Shown one piece after another: positions 52,886 through 61,377 of a DNA stretch of 64,000 bases. Position numbers and translations under genes: made by a program. How positions within the stretch are numbered: the stretch's first letter is position 1; each line of letters opens with the position of its first letter. Source of the DNA: Neptunicella sp048268085 (GTDB taxonomy: Bacteria > Pseudomonadota > Gammaproteobacteria > Enterobacterales > Alteromonadaceae); contig NZ_JBLWWF010000021.1 in NCBI RefSeq assembly GCF_048268085.1, forward strand, positions 7,359 through 71,358. The letters run 5' to 3'. The notes beneath the pieces were generated by a model. It did not search any database. It was given only the letters and a program-made list of their open reading frames with translations, and had not been told where the DNA came from.

Positions 52886-54290
52886 CTTGATCCCATATGC
52901 CTTTTTCAGTTTCGCCCTGAATTAAGCACTGACCGGTTTTATAGTCAGGCGTGTGACCTTTATCACGTGACGCAAAATAATCGCGGGTAATGGATACAAT
53001 GGTCGGGGTTAGCCAGATTATTGCGATAACGTTGATGACAGTCATTAATCCCAGCGCCACATCGGCCATTACCCACACTCTCGGTAGTGATGCAGATGAA
53101 CCCCACAAAACCATGACCAAATAAGCAATAGTAAAGCCAATGCGCCCCATTTTGTTGTCTAGTTTAAACATATGCAGGTTGGATTCAGCATAAGCATAAT
53201 TAGCCACGACTGAACTAAACGAAAACAGACAAATTGCTGCTGCGACAAAATCTGTTCCACCAGCACCAATATGAAATGTCATGGCATCTTGTGTCATGCG
53301 GATCCCTTCCATTTGTTCACCGGCTCCACCCCCTGCGAGTAAAATAATAAAAGCCGTACAACTGCATAAAACCAGCGTGTCGATAAACACCCCAAGCATT
53401 TGTACCATGCCTTGCGATACCGGGTGATTAGGATTTGGCGTGGCAGCGGCAGCAGCCTGAGGAACACTGCCCGAACCCGCTTCATTAGAATACAACCCGC
53501 GTTTGACACCATGCTGAATAGCTGCGCCTATTGTCCCTCCAGCGGCCTCATTCAATCCAAATGCTGAGGTAACAATGTTATATAAAACGCCGGGTATCGC
53601 ATCGAGATTCCATAATGTGATGGCAAGGGTAACCAATACATAGCCAAGCCCCATAAAGGGCACAATTAATTGAGAAAAATTTGCAATGCTGCGCAGACCA
53701 CCGACGACGATAATACCGGCAATAGCCGCTATCACAAGCCCGGAATAAAGAGGCGGAAAACCATAAGCATGATTTAATGCATCAGTGATTGAGTTGGCTT
53801 GCACAGAGCTAAAGACCAACCCATATCCAAGAAAAATACACACCGAAAAGGCAATCGCTAACCAGCGTTTATTTAAACCCTGCTGAATGTAGTAAGCGGG
53901 ACCACCGCGGAACTCACCGTTGTCATCACGAATTTTATATAACTGGCCTAATGCGCTTTCGGCAAAACCGATAGCCATACCGAGTAGGGCGATTACCCAC
54001 ATCCAAAAAATAGCGCCAGCGCCACCCACTGAAATTGCCACTGCCACTCCAGCTAAATTACCTGTACCCACCCGCGCTGATAAACTGGTGCATAAGGCTC
54101 CAAAAGAACTGATGCCTGACTTTCCACCATGAGTACTTCCCCGCATGACACTAAACATATGGCCAAAGTGGCGGAACTGGATAAAATCCAGTTTAAAGGT
54201 AAACCATACGCCAGCCGCGATAAGCATGATTAGTAAAACGTAATAGTTCCAAAGCAGGGAATTAATGGCGCCAATAATTTGATCAAACAA
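52875..54290 (-). CDS. Sodium:alanine/glycine symporter (AGCS family)
   Basis: 471 residues, about 10 hydrophobic segments. GGKSGISSFGALCTSLSARVGTGNLAGVAVAI (about 56-87) is the AGCS signature. RGLYSNEAGSGSVPQAAAAA in the middle contains the substrate/sodium-binding EAGSG. It imports alanine or glycine with sodium. Its 3' end overlaps ubiF on the opposite strand. Confidence 0.93.
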   Translation of the reverse strand: MFDQIIGAINSLLWNYYVLLIMLIAAGVWFTFKLDFIQFRHFGHMFSVMRGSTHGGKSGISSFGALCTSLSARVGTGNLAGVAVAISVGGAGAIFWMWVIALLGMAIGFAESALGQLYKIRDDNGEFRGGPAYYIQQGLNKRWLAIAFSVCIFLGYGLVFSSVQANSITDALNHAYGFPPLYSGLVIAAIAGIIVVGGLRSIANFSQLIVPFMGLGYVLVTLAITLWNLDAIPGVLYNIVTSAFGLNEAAGGTIGAAIQHGVKRGLYSNEAGSGSVPQAAAAATPNPNHPVSQGMVQMLGVFIDTLVLCSCTAFIILLAGGGAGEQMEGIRMTQDAMTFHIGAGGTDFVAAAICLFSFSSVVANYAYAESNLHMFKLDNKMGRIGFTIAYLVMVLWGSSASLPRVWVMADVALGLMTVINVIAIIWLTPTIVSITRDYFASRDKGHTPDYKTGQCLIQGETEKGIWDQANG

Positions 54291-54399
54291 AACAGATCCT
54301 TAAGGGATTTTTATAGGTTATTTTAAAGTAAGATAATGTCTTTTAGTTTTCCGGCTGTCCAGTGACAATTTTTAGATGTTGGTCATTGAATGATACCAA

Positions 54400-54425
54400 T
54401 AAAAAAGCCCGCTATAAGCGGGCTT
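54400..54425 (-). terminator. Rho-independent terminator of the tRNA operon
   Basis: Minus strand AAGCCCGC TTATAG CGGGCTT forms a perfect stem followed by TTTTTATT, 13 bp after the last tRNA-Gln. Confidence 0.85.
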
Positions 54426-54437
54426 TCTTATTTAATA

Positions 54438-54512
54438 TGGCTGGGGTAGCTGGATTCGAACCAACGCATGACGGGATCAAAACCCGTTGCCTTACCGCTT
54501 GGCGATACCCCA
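54438..54512 (-). tRNA. tRNA-Gln (anticodon TTG)
   Basis: 75 nt including an encoded CCA. TGGGGTA/TACCCCA acceptor stem; anticodon arm ACGGG TTTTGAT CCCGT carries TTG; T-arm with GGTTCGAAT is clear. Identical to the copy at 54664-54738. Last gene of the Met-Leu-Gln-Gln cluster, the order of the E. coli metT-leuW-glnU operon. Confidence 0.97.
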
Positions 54513-54554
54513 GTTGTTTGTTTAGAGTTTTGCTAAAAGATTTCTCAATTAAGA

Positions 54555-54594
54555 GTACGGGTTCAGATTCCCCGTTACCTTTTGGCAATACACC
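54555..54594. pseudogene. Decayed tRNA-Gln-like fragment 1
   Basis: GTACGGGTTCAGATTCCCCGTTACC, then TTTTGGCAATACACCT, resembles the anticodon arm and 5' half of the adjacent tRNA-Gln, but the D-arm is shortened and the acceptor strand is mutated. Its loop reads in the opposite sense to the functional genes. No matching 3' half is next to it. It sits between the two intact tRNA-Gln genes. Confidence 0.6.
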
Positions 54595-54663
54595 TATTCG
54601 GGTATGTTACTCAATGTTTTTAGATATTAAGAATAAACTTTATTTATTCGTAAATCTAGAATA

Positions 54664-54738
54664 TGGCTGGGGTAGCTGGATTCGAACCAACGCATGACGG
54701 GATCAAAACCCGTTGCCTTACCGCTTGGCGATACCCCA
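54664..54738 (-). tRNA. tRNA-Gln (anticodon TTG), second copy
   Basis: 75 nt, sequence identical to 54438-54512 in acceptor, anticodon (TTG), T-arm and encoded CCA. Flanked by similar TTGTTTAGAG spacers, suggesting tandem duplication. Confidence 0.97.
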
Positions 54739-54773
54739 GTTGTTTTGTTTAGAGTTCACTAAAAAGTTTACCT

Positions 54774-54815
54774 GTACGGGTTTTGATTTCCCGTTACCTT
54801 TTGGCGATACTCCAG
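54774..54815. pseudogene. Decayed tRNA-Gln-like fragment 2
   Basis: GTACGGGTTTTGATTTCCCGTTACC, then TTTTGGCGATACTCCAGT, again copies the anticodon arm, a truncated D-arm and the acceptor strand of tRNA-Gln. It is followed by the same TTGTTTTGTTTAGAGTTTCACTAAAAAGTTTA spacer as the intact gene at 54664-54738. Without a 3' half it cannot be a tRNA. Confidence 0.65.
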
Positions 54816-54904
54816 TTGTTTTGTTTAGAGTTTCACTAAAAAGTTTACTAAACGTTTTTACTCAGAACTTTGAAATTATCTTAAGCAAAAATCTATTAAA
54901 TAAA

Positions 54905-54989
54905 TGGTGCGGAAGGAGAGACTTGAACTCTCACGCCCTAGGGCACTGGAACCTAAATCCAGCGTGTATACCAATTTCACCACTTCCGC
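54905..54989 (-). tRNA. tRNA-Leu (anticodon TAG)
   Basis: 85 nt with long variable arm and encoded CCA. Acceptor GCGGAAG/CTTCCGC; anticodon stem CTGGA...TCCAG with loop TTTAGGT carrying TAG; T-arm GAGAGTTCAAGTCTCTC. Confidence 0.97.
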
Positions 54990-55001
54990 ACTTGCCTCGA
55001 A

Positions 55002-55078
55002 TGGTGGCTACGGCGAGATTTGAACTTGCGACCCCAGCATTATGAGTGCTGTGCTCTAACCAACTGAGCTACGTAGCC
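55002..55078 (-). tRNA. tRNA-Met (anticodon CAT, elongator type)
   Basis: 77 nt with encoded CCA. Acceptor GGCTACG/CGTAGCC, D-arm AGCTCAGTTGGTTAGAGC, anticodon loop CTCATAA, close to E. coli metT. It is the first gene of the tRNA operon on this strand. A1-U72 pairing of initiators is absent, so elongator. Confidence 0.95.
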
Positions 55079-55182
55079 ATTCGAGAGGCGCGTATTATGC
55101 TCATCTGCCCAAAGGTCGTCAACCCCTTTTTTGGCGTAAAATGTTTGATTGCCTAGTATATGTTCAACCTTGGGGCCAGATA

Positions 55183-55208
55183 TAAAAAAGCCCACTAAAA
55201 AGTGGGCT
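55183..55208 (-). terminator. Rho-independent terminator
   Basis: AGCCCACT/AGTGGGCT perfect 8-bp stem, loop AAAA on plus; on the minus strand it ends in TTTTTTATA. It lies about 110 bp after the ychF stop. Confidence 0.8.
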
Positions 55209-55260
55209 AGATTGAATGTTTTAGCGGCAGTTGGTTTTACAACTGTGGCGTAACCTGCGC

Positions 55261-55303
55261 CCTGTTATCAGAAAAACGGCTCAGCAGTAATGATGATAAC
55301 AGG
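55261..55303. repeat. 10-bp inverted repeat in the ychF 3' region
   Basis: CCTGTTATCA (55261-55270) and TGATAACAGG (55294-55303) are perfect inverse copies with a 23-base loop, just after the ychF stop. It may be an mRNA 3' structure ahead of the terminator, or a protein site. Nothing else was identified in 55079-55319. Confidence 0.5.
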
Positions 55304-55319
55304 CCAACAGACCTGATCA

Positions 55320-56411
55320 TTAAACATTAAAACGGAAGTGGATCACATCACCATCTTTAACAATATAGTCTTTGCCTTCCAGACGCCATTTACCGGCATC
55401 TTTTGCACCTTGTTCACCCTTGAACTCGATATAGTTATCAAAGCCGATAATTTCCGCTCGAATAAAGCCTTTTTCAAAGTCGGTATGAATTTTACCTGCA
55501 GCTTGTGGGGCTGTAGAGCCTTCAGGGAAAGTCCATGCACGCACTTCTTTAACACCAGCGGTGAAATATGTTTGCAGGTTTAATAATTCATAACCGCCAC
55601 GAATAACCCGGTTCAATCCCGGTTCTTCAAGTCCCATCTCATCCAGAAACTCTTTTTTATCCGCGTCATCCAGTTCGGCTATTTCAGACTCGATAGCCGC
55701 ACACACCGCCACGACAACCGCATTTTCTTTTTCGGCGATGGCACGAACTTTATCCAGATAGGGGTTGTTTTCGAAGCCGTCTTCGTTGACGTTGGCGATA
55801 TACATAATGGGTTTCAGCGTTAACAAATTCATATAGCTGATAGCGGCTTTTTCTTCCTTGCTTAAGTCTAAAGCACGCAACAGGTGACCTTCATTTAACT
55901 GAGGTGTTAATTTTTCTAATACTTTGAGTTCAAATTTAGCATCCGCATCACCACTTTTGGCACGCTTACCGACACGGAGAATAGCTTTTTCAACGCTATC
56001 CAAGTCAGCCAGAGCCAATTCGGTATCGATTACTTCAATATCTTGTTGAGGATCAACCTTACCGGCAACGTGGACAATATTATCGTCTTCAAAGCAACGC
56101 ACCACATGGCCAATCGCATCCGTTTCACGAATGTTAGCCAAAAATTTATTACCTAAGCCTTCACCTTTAGATGCTCCTGCTACTAAGCCGGCAATATCAA
56201 CAAATTCCATCGTGGTGGGAATAATGCGTTGTGGATTAACAATTTGGGCTAACGCATCCAGGCGCAGATCGGGAACCGGCACTACACCGGTATTCGGCTC
56301 GATAGTACAGAAAGGAAAGTTAGCTGCTTCAATGCCTGCTTTAGTTAACGCATTGAACAAGGTAGATTTACCCACATTAGGCAAACCGACTATGCCACAT
56401 TTAAACCCCAT
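55320..56411 (-). CDS. ychF: Redox-regulated ATPase YchF (OLA1 family)
   Basis: Obg-like P-loop NTPase, 363 residues. The G1 motif GLPNVGKSTLFNAL, G3 DIAGLV and NVNEDGF in place of NKxD (which makes YchF prefer ATP over GTP) are clear. The C-terminal TGS domain with RAWTFPEGSTAPQAAGKIHTDFEKGFIRAE is complete. It binds ribosomes and affects oxidative-stress response. Downstream of pth (33 bp gap), a common pairing. Confidence 0.96.
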   Translation of the reverse strand: MGFKCGIVGLPNVGKSTLFNALTKAGIEAANFPFCTIEPNTGVVPVPDLRLDALAQIVNPQRIIPTTMEFVDIAGLVAGASKGEGLGNKFLANIRETDAIGHVVRCFEDDNIVHVAGKVDPQQDIEVIDTELALADLDSVEKAILRVGKRAKSGDADAKFELKVLEKLTPQLNEGHLLRALDLSKEEKAAISYMNLLTLKPIMYIANVNEDGFENNPYLDKVRAIAEKENAVVVAVCAAIESEIAELDDADKKEFLDEMGLEEPGLNRVIRGGYELLNLQTYFTAGVKEVRAWTFPEGSTAPQAAGKIHTDFEKGFIRAEIIGFDNYIEFKGEQGAKDAGKWRLEGKDYIVKDGDVIHFRFNV

Positions 56412-56444
56412 TTTTCTTTCCTCGTATTAACTAATTTAATTGGT

Positions 56445-57029
56445 TTATTCGGCTTTAAAACTATGCAATCGATTCATTGCCAGAGTGATGCCGTCTTTTA
56501 CTAAAATCTCAGTGCAACGTACCGCTTCATCGATAGCTGCTTCTATTAGTTGTTGTTCATTCTGTGGCGCTTTGCCTAATACATAACCCGTAACCTGACT
56601 TTTATGTCCCGGATGTCCGATACCAATGCGTAGTCGGTGAAAGTTTTTATTATTGGCCATTTTACTGACAATATCGCGAATACCATTTTGACTGGAACTA
56701 CCGCCTGTTTTTAGCTTGGCGACACCCGGTGGTAAATCGAGTTCATCAAAAGCAACTAAAATACTTTCGACATCAATACGATAAAAATTGGCTAACTTGG
56801 CAACCGCTTGACCACTTAAGTTCATATAGGTGGTCGGGATCATCAATCTGATCTCTTTATTATTGATTACAGTACGACAGGTGCGTGCTAAAAATTTATT
56901 TTCTACAACCAGTGGTGAATTGTAATAGTGGGCCAGTGCTTCAACATACCATGAGCCGGCATTATGGCGTGTATTTTGATATTCGGGGCCTGGATTACCC
57001 AGGCCCACAATAAGTTTAATGTCAGACAA
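56445..57029 (-). CDS. pth: Peptidyl-tRNA hydrolase
   Basis: 194 residues. VGLGNPGPEYQNTRHNAGSWYVEAL holds the catalytic histidine H22; FDELDLPPG and GGSSSQNGIRDI are the other conserved segments. It recycles peptidyl-tRNA. The start is TTG at 57029 with a distant AAGG site, 17 bp after the rplY stop; no ATG precedes the conserved N terminus. Between rplY and ychF, the normal order. Confidence 0.95.
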   Translation of the reverse strand: MSDIKLIVGLGNPGPEYQNTRHNAGSWYVEALAHYYNSPLVVENKFLARTCRTVINNKEIRLMIPTTYMNLSGQAVAKLANFYRIDVESILVAFDELDLPPGVAKLKTGGSSSQNGIRDIVSKMANNKNFHRLRIGIGHPGHKSQVTGYVLGKAPQNEQQLIEAAIDEAVRCTEILVKDGITLAMNRLHSFKAE

Positions 57030-57046
57030 AAGAGTTGCCTTAAAAC

Positions 57047-57679
57047 TTATTCAGCAGCGTCTTCTTCGCTTTCATCTTCAGCGTCAACGCTTGTACCTTT
57101 GGCTACTTTAACAGTAACAACGGCTTGGTCATGGCTTTCACCTTTAGCTAGTTCAACCAAAGAAACGCCTTTAGGCATGGTTAAATCAGACAAGTGCAGG
57201 GTTTGACCTAGTTCGATATTGAGCAAGTCAACTTCGATAAACTCAGGTAAGTCCTTAGGCAAACAAGAAATTTCTACGTCAGCCATGTGGTGTTCTGCGT
57301 GACCACCGTGAATTTTGATTGCATCCGCTTTATCTTCATTGATGAAGTGTAAAGGAATGTGAGTAGTAACAGCTTGCTTGGCATCTACGCGCAAAAAGTC
57401 GATATGAGTAACTTTTAACTTGTATGGGTGACGTTGCATGTCTTTTACTAATGCTTCTACTTTTTTACCACCGATATTCAACGTTAATACGTGTGAATAG
57501 AAGGCTTCGAAGTCTTGAGCTTGGATAACTTTGTTGTGATCCAGAGTCAAAGAAACGGCTTCTTTACCGGCTCCGTATAGGATCGCAGGTACTTTGTTCT
57601 CATGACGTAGGCGGCGGCTCGCACCTTTCCCCAAGTCTGTACGAACTTCTGCGTCCAGATTAAAAATTGCTTCAGGCAT
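57047..57679 (-). CDS. rplY: 50S ribosomal protein L25 (CTC form)
   Basis: 210 residues, so the long CTC-type L25: an N-terminal 5S rRNA-binding domain (about 1-92, RTDLGKGASRRLRHENKVPAILYG) and a C-terminal beta-domain (about 95-190) with an acidic tail EDESEEDAAE. TTGGAG ribosome site precedes the ATG. A promoter is visible upstream (57754-57782). Confidence 0.95.
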   Translation of the reverse strand: MPEAIFNLDAEVRTDLGKGASRRLRHENKVPAILYGAGKEAVSLTLDHNKVIQAQDFEAFYSHVLTLNIGGKKVEALVKDMQRHPYKLKVTHIDFLRVDAKQAVTTHIPLHFINEDKADAIKIHGGHAEHHMADVEISCLPKDLPEFIEVDLLNIELGQTLHLSDLTMPKGVSLVELAKGESHDQAVVTVKVAKGTSVDAEDESEEDAAE

Positions 57680-57753
57680 AAATTACTCCAAAAAAATGAA
57701 TGTTGTGTGCTTTTGCGACCAAAGCCCACATGAGTCCCAAAAAAGGGCGGCGA

Positions 57754-57782
57754 ATTCTACCACTAGGCTATTTTATTAACAA
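57754..57782 (-). promoter_or_regulatory. Sigma-70 promoter for rplY-pth-ychF
   Basis: On the minus strand TTGTTA (-35) and TAGAAT (-10) are 17 bp apart. The leader of about 70 bases holds CCCTTTTTTGGG, a small hairpin that might be used in feedback control. Pattern only. Confidence 0.55.
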
Positions 57783-57827
57783 TAACAAAAGAGGGATAAA
57801 TACACCCTAGTGCCGATTTATAAGTAA

Positions 57828-57851
57828 AATGCCGCGTTAATCCGCGGCATT
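57828..57851 (-). terminator. Hairpin terminator of the PEP-CTERM gene
   Basis: AATGCCGCG (57828-57836) and CGCGGCATT (57843-57851), 9-bp perfect stem, loop of 6. On the minus strand TTTACTTAT follows. It is 23 bp after the stop. Confidence 0.75.
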
Positions 57852-57873
57852 GGTTTAAAACTGGACAGGAAAA

Positions 57874-58497
57874 CTAATGATGTCTTTGACGACGGCTAAT
57901 AAACCCGAGTCCTAGAGTTAATAATAATAACGTCGAAGGCTCAGGAATGGGATTGCTTGACGACGGGATAACTTGATAAGCAATATCGACCAATCCGTAA
58001 TTTGCATTGTTAATCGCATTGCTAGGATTTGAGTTACTGTTACAGCTGTTACAATAGCGAGTTTCAATATATTCAATATCGCCATCGGGCATCGTACTTT
58101 GATCAAAGCTAAAGTAGTAAGGTGCATCGGTCGGGCTGAACAGCGAAACAAAATATTCATTGCCGTTAAGTAATGTAACAGGCGCAATATCAAACCATTC
58201 CCAACCGTCACTGCTATCGCTAGCATTGGTGCTGGCAATTACGCTGTTACTGGCCAAATCCCACAGATTAATAGTAAATTCCGAGGCATCGGCTGAAGGA
58301 GTATGTAAACCTAACTGGGAAACCCACACATCCTCAATATTGACTTTAAATACCCAGCCTCGTAGCCATCCAGCATCGGTATTGTCATTGATATAAAAAC
58401 TTGAATTAACTTCGCCTAATCCGGAAATGAGACTGGCATTTGCCCATCCACTGATGAATAGGATTGATAAAGAAAATAACGGCAACAACTTCTTCAT
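57874..58497 (-). CDS. PEP-CTERM sorted secreted protein
   Basis: 207 residues with a signal peptide (MKKLLPLFSLSILFISGWANA). The middle part is a DUF4082-like beta-sandwich (GWLRGWVFKVNIEDVWVSQLGLH, FTINLWDL). The C terminus PIPEPSTLLLLTLGLGFISRR is a PEP-CTERM signal for exosortase, usually linked to extracellular matrix or surface display. Two cysteines (CNSC) near 150. Function unknown. The gap to 58776 holds the prs terminator and AT-rich sequence only. Confidence 0.88.
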   Translation of the reverse strand: MKKLLPLFSLSILFISGWANASLISGLGEVNSSFYINDNTDAGWLRGWVFKVNIEDVWVSQLGLHTPSADASEFTINLWDLASNSVIASTNASDSSDGWEWFDIAPVTLLNGNEYFVSLFSPTDAPYYFSFDQSTMPDGDIEYIETRYCNSCNSNSNPSNAINNANYGLVDIAYQVIPSSSNPIPEPSTLLLLTLGLGFISRRQRHH

Positions 58498-58710
58498 GTT
58501 TAATTTCCTGATATTCTACGACTTGACTTACAGCACAATTGCGCCAATTTAAAATTAAAGCAAAATATATGCCTTTTTTATAATCCTTATTATTCAATAG
58601 GTTAGGGTGAGTTAAAACGGTATGATATTGGATGTGTAAAATAAGCCGACACTAAAGTGTCGAAAAATTAAACAGTTGTTGATAAGGCGGTTTGGCGTGT
58701 TATGACAGAT

Positions 58711-58740
58711 ATAAAAATGCCGCTTAATGTAGCGGCACTT
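58711..58740 (-). terminator. Rho-independent terminator of prs
   Basis: TGCCGCT/AGCGGCA 7-bp stem (58718-58724 and 58731-58737) with a 6-base loop; on the minus strand TTTTTATATC follows. It is about 40 bp after the prs stop. Confidence 0.8.
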
Positions 58741-58776
58741 TATTATTTTGCAAGTTTGAATCTGGATGCTTGATAT

Positions 58777-59724
58777 TTAATACTCAAACATCGCTGAGAT
58801 AGATTCTTCGTTACTTACCCGACGAATGGCTTCGGCCAGCATATTCGATAAGGTTAATTGACGAACATTAGGCAAGGCTCTAATTTCCGGGCATAACGGA
58901 ATACTGTCGGTAACGATAAATTCGTTAATGACTGAATCCATAATATTTTGTTTGGCATTACCGGAGAATATCGCGTGAGTAGCATAGGCAAAAACCCGTT
59001 TGGCTCCATGCTCTTTTAATGCCGCGGCGGCTTTACATAACGTGCCACCAGTATCAATCATATCATCGACAATAATACAGTCACGATCTTGTACATCACC
59101 GATAATATGCATGACTTGGGCAACATTCGCTTTAGGTCGACGCTTGTCAATAATGGCTAAATCCACATCGTTCATTAGTTTGGCTAGAGCACGTGCACGC
59201 ACAACACCACCAATATCCGGTGAAACCACGACTGGGTTATGGAATTCGCGATTGCGCATATCTTCCAATAAAATGGGGGTACCAAAAGCGTTATCCACTG
59301 GTACGTCAAAGAAACCCTGAATTTGCTCTGCATGCAAGTCGATAGTTAAGACTCGATCCACACCCACGTTAGACAGAAAGTCTGCCACTACTTTGGATGT
59401 AATAGGTACCCGTGCGGAACGGACTCGTCTATCCTGACGGGCATAACCAAAGTAGGGGATTACCGCGGTAATACGACCGGCTGAAGCTCGTCGCAAGGCA
59501 TCGATCATCACGATCAATTCCATTAAATTGTCGTTAGTCGGTGCACAAGTGGATTGAATAATAAACACATCGGAACCACGGACATTCTCGTGGATTTCTA
59601 CACTGATTTCACCGTCGCTGAAACGTCCTACGCTGGCATGACCCAGCTTAGTATAAAGTCGGTCGGCCACTTTCTGGGCAAGTTCTGGTACTGCATTACC
59701 AGCAAAAAGTTTCATATCTGGCAC
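58777..59724 (-). CDS. prs: Ribose-phosphate pyrophosphokinase
   Basis: Makes PRPP from ribose 5-phosphate and ATP for nucleotide, histidine and NAD synthesis. 315 residues, matching E. coli Prs from the opening MPDMKLFAGN (GTG start) on. DLHAEQIQGFFDVPVDN and the PRPP loop DDMIDTGGTLCKAA are intact. Follows ispE by 63 bp, the usual lolB-ispE-prs order. Confidence 0.97.
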   Translation of the reverse strand: MPDMKLFAGNAVPELAQKVADRLYTKLGHASVGRFSDGEISVEIHENVRGSDVFIIQSTCAPTNDNLMELIVMIDALRRASAGRITAVIPYFGYARQDRRVRSARVPITSKVVADFLSNVGVDRVLTIDLHAEQIQGFFDVPVDNAFGTPILLEDMRNREFHNPVVVSPDIGGVVRARALAKLMNDVDLAIIDKRRPKANVAQVMHIIGDVQDRDCIIVDDMIDTGGTLCKAAAALKEHGAKRVFAYATHAIFSGNAKQNIMDSVINEFIVTDSIPLCPEIRALPNVRQLTLSNMLAEAIRRVSNEESISAMFEY

Positions 59725-59787
59725 TATATAGCCCTCGGAGGTGAAATTGAAATAATGGCTGGGATTTGGTGATGCCCAGTTGTTCGT

Positions 59788-60663
59788 TTAGCCAGTTACA
59801 TTGTGGTTATGATGTTTCAGTTCAGTGAGCAACTCATGTAATGGCGAACGATTTACGCCTTTGGCCACAAAACCTGAAAACTCAGCGGGTAGCTGTTGTA
59901 AACAACGGTTGGCTGAAATTTCATCATCAAACATCGCAAACACACATGCGCCTGTGCCTGTCATCCTCGACGGCGCGTATTCTATCAACCAGTTAAAGGC
60001 TTTTGCAACTAAAGGCTGTTGGGCAAACACCACTTTTTGACAGTCATTTTGGGTACGGTTAAAGCTGTACTCGTCCAGATTTATGACATTTGTGTTACGG
60101 GGTAAGTCGCTTGCAGCAAATATTTCTGCGGTACTTACATGGCAATTGGGAGTTACTACAACAAAATAGTATTGGGGCTGAATGGACGGAATTAATTTTT
60201 CCCCGACACCTTCGGCAAAAGCGGTATTGCCTTCCACAAATACCGGCACATCCGCGCCCAGAGTTAATCCCATTTGGGCTAATTCAGTTACAGAAAAATC
60301 CAGTCCCCAAAGGTAGTTTAAACCAACCAATACGGTGGCTGCATTAGAAGAACCACCGCCGATACCACCACCCATAGGCAACTTTTTATCTAACCAGATA
60401 TTGGCTCCCATCGGACAACCCGACCATTGTTTTAATAACATCGCGGCACGAATAATCAAATTATCATCATCAGGTACACCGGCTAATGGGGTCATTAACC
60501 TTAGTTGCGGGTCTGCGGTTATTTCAAAACGTAATGTGTCGCCGTAATCTAATAGTTGAAACAAACTTTGTAATTGATGATAGCCATCGGCCCGTTGGCC
60601 GGTAATATGTAAAAATAAGTTCAGTTTGGCCGGAGAAGGCCAGTTAATTAGTTGGTTTGCCAT
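59788..60663 (-). CDS. ispE: 4-diphosphocytidyl-2-C-methyl-D-erythritol kinase
   Basis: GHMP kinase of the MEP pathway, 291 residues. PSPAKLNLFLHITGQRADGYH holds the N-terminal lysine, and LPMGGGIGGGSSNAATVL is the ATP loop (about 96-113). MTGTGACVFAMF is motif 3. It overlaps the lolB 3' end by 16 bp. Confidence 0.95.
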   Translation of the reverse strand: MANQLINWPSPAKLNLFLHITGQRADGYHQLQSLFQLLDYGDTLRFEITADPQLRLMTPLAGVPDDDNLIIRAAMLLKQWSGCPMGANIWLDKKLPMGGGIGGGSSNAATVLVGLNYLWGLDFSVTELAQMGLTLGADVPVFVEGNTAFAEGVGEKLIPSIQPQYYFVVVTPNCHVSTAEIFAASDLPRNTNVINLDEYSFNRTQNDCQKVVFAQQPLVAKAFNWLIEYAPSRMTGTGACVFAMFDDEISANRCLQQLPAEFSGFVAKGVNRSPLHELLTELKHHNHNVTG

Positions 60664-61244
60664 TGATTTATTCTTAATATAATTCGTCGTTGTTGCTTTT
60701 TAAGGCGAATTTCGTGAGGGAGCACGGTATGTTTCACCGGTTGATAATTATTGTAGCTGACGGTCCAGCCATCGTAACGCAGTTCACTGATCCAGCCAGA
60801 ATCTGACCAGGTTACTTTTTCAAGTCCCGTCGTTTGCCCTTTAATCCAAGTGCGCAGTTGCTTGACCGGAATCCGCCAACCAGTAAGCTGAGTTAACAGT
60901 TCGGTGGCATTAATCGCGGTGTAATGCCCCTCATCCATGTCCAATGTAGCCACTTGTGGTTGTTGTTCTAGGTGTAAAATACTGGTGCCAATAAAAGTGC
61001 GTAAATCTAAACTAAACATGGTTGGTTGTTGTTGCCAGGTAAAGTTAGCACTGTGTTTTTGCTGTTCATCGATGTAGGCCAGACGGCCTTCAATTTGCCA
61101 ATTAGTGATTTTTTCCAATTGTTGTTGATGTAATTGACTATCCAGTGGGGCATCTGGCAGAAAAGGGCGACTGCTACAGGCGCTAAGTAGCAATATGATT
61201 AAGCTTGGGACGATAAATTTCATAGTATTCTTATTGTTTTTCAT
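60648..61244 (-). CDS. lolB: Outer-membrane lipoprotein LolB
   Basis: Receptor that takes lipoproteins from LolA and inserts them in the outer membrane. The lipobox LLSAC follows a hydrophobic stretch; the mature part has the LolB pattern WQIEGRLAYIDEQQKHSANFTWQQ and LTGWRIPVKQLRTWIKG. Starts at 61244 (MKNNKN) and 61223 (MKFIVP) are both possible; neither has a strong ribosome site. The longer frame to 61304 is not needed. Overlaps ispE, as in E. coli. Confidence 0.92.
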   Translation of the reverse strand: MKNNKNTMKFIVPSLIILLLSACSSRPFLPDAPLDSQLHQQQLEKITNWQIEGRLAYIDEQQKHSANFTWQQQPTMFSLDLRTFIGTSILHLEQQPQVATLDMDEGHYTAINATELLTQLTGWRIPVKQLRTWIKGQTTGLEKVTWSDSGWISELRYDGWTVSYNNYQPVKHTVLPHEIRLKKQQRRIILRINQWQTN

Positions 61245-61377
61245 AGGATGATATGGGAACACAGTGTTAGCGATGCTTTCAATAGTTTTAGCTTTTACGT
61301 ACAATGCAGCGCTGAACTGACGTCAAACTGTCTGATTCAAATCCCTAACCCCTTTCACTAGCATAACGACAAGTTGC

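Noticed and set aside
54362..55045. Plus-strand reading frames of about 110 codons across the tRNA cluster
   Set aside because: They run through the antisense of intact tRNA genes and give the AGVAGFEPTH-type peptides often misannotated at tRNA loci.
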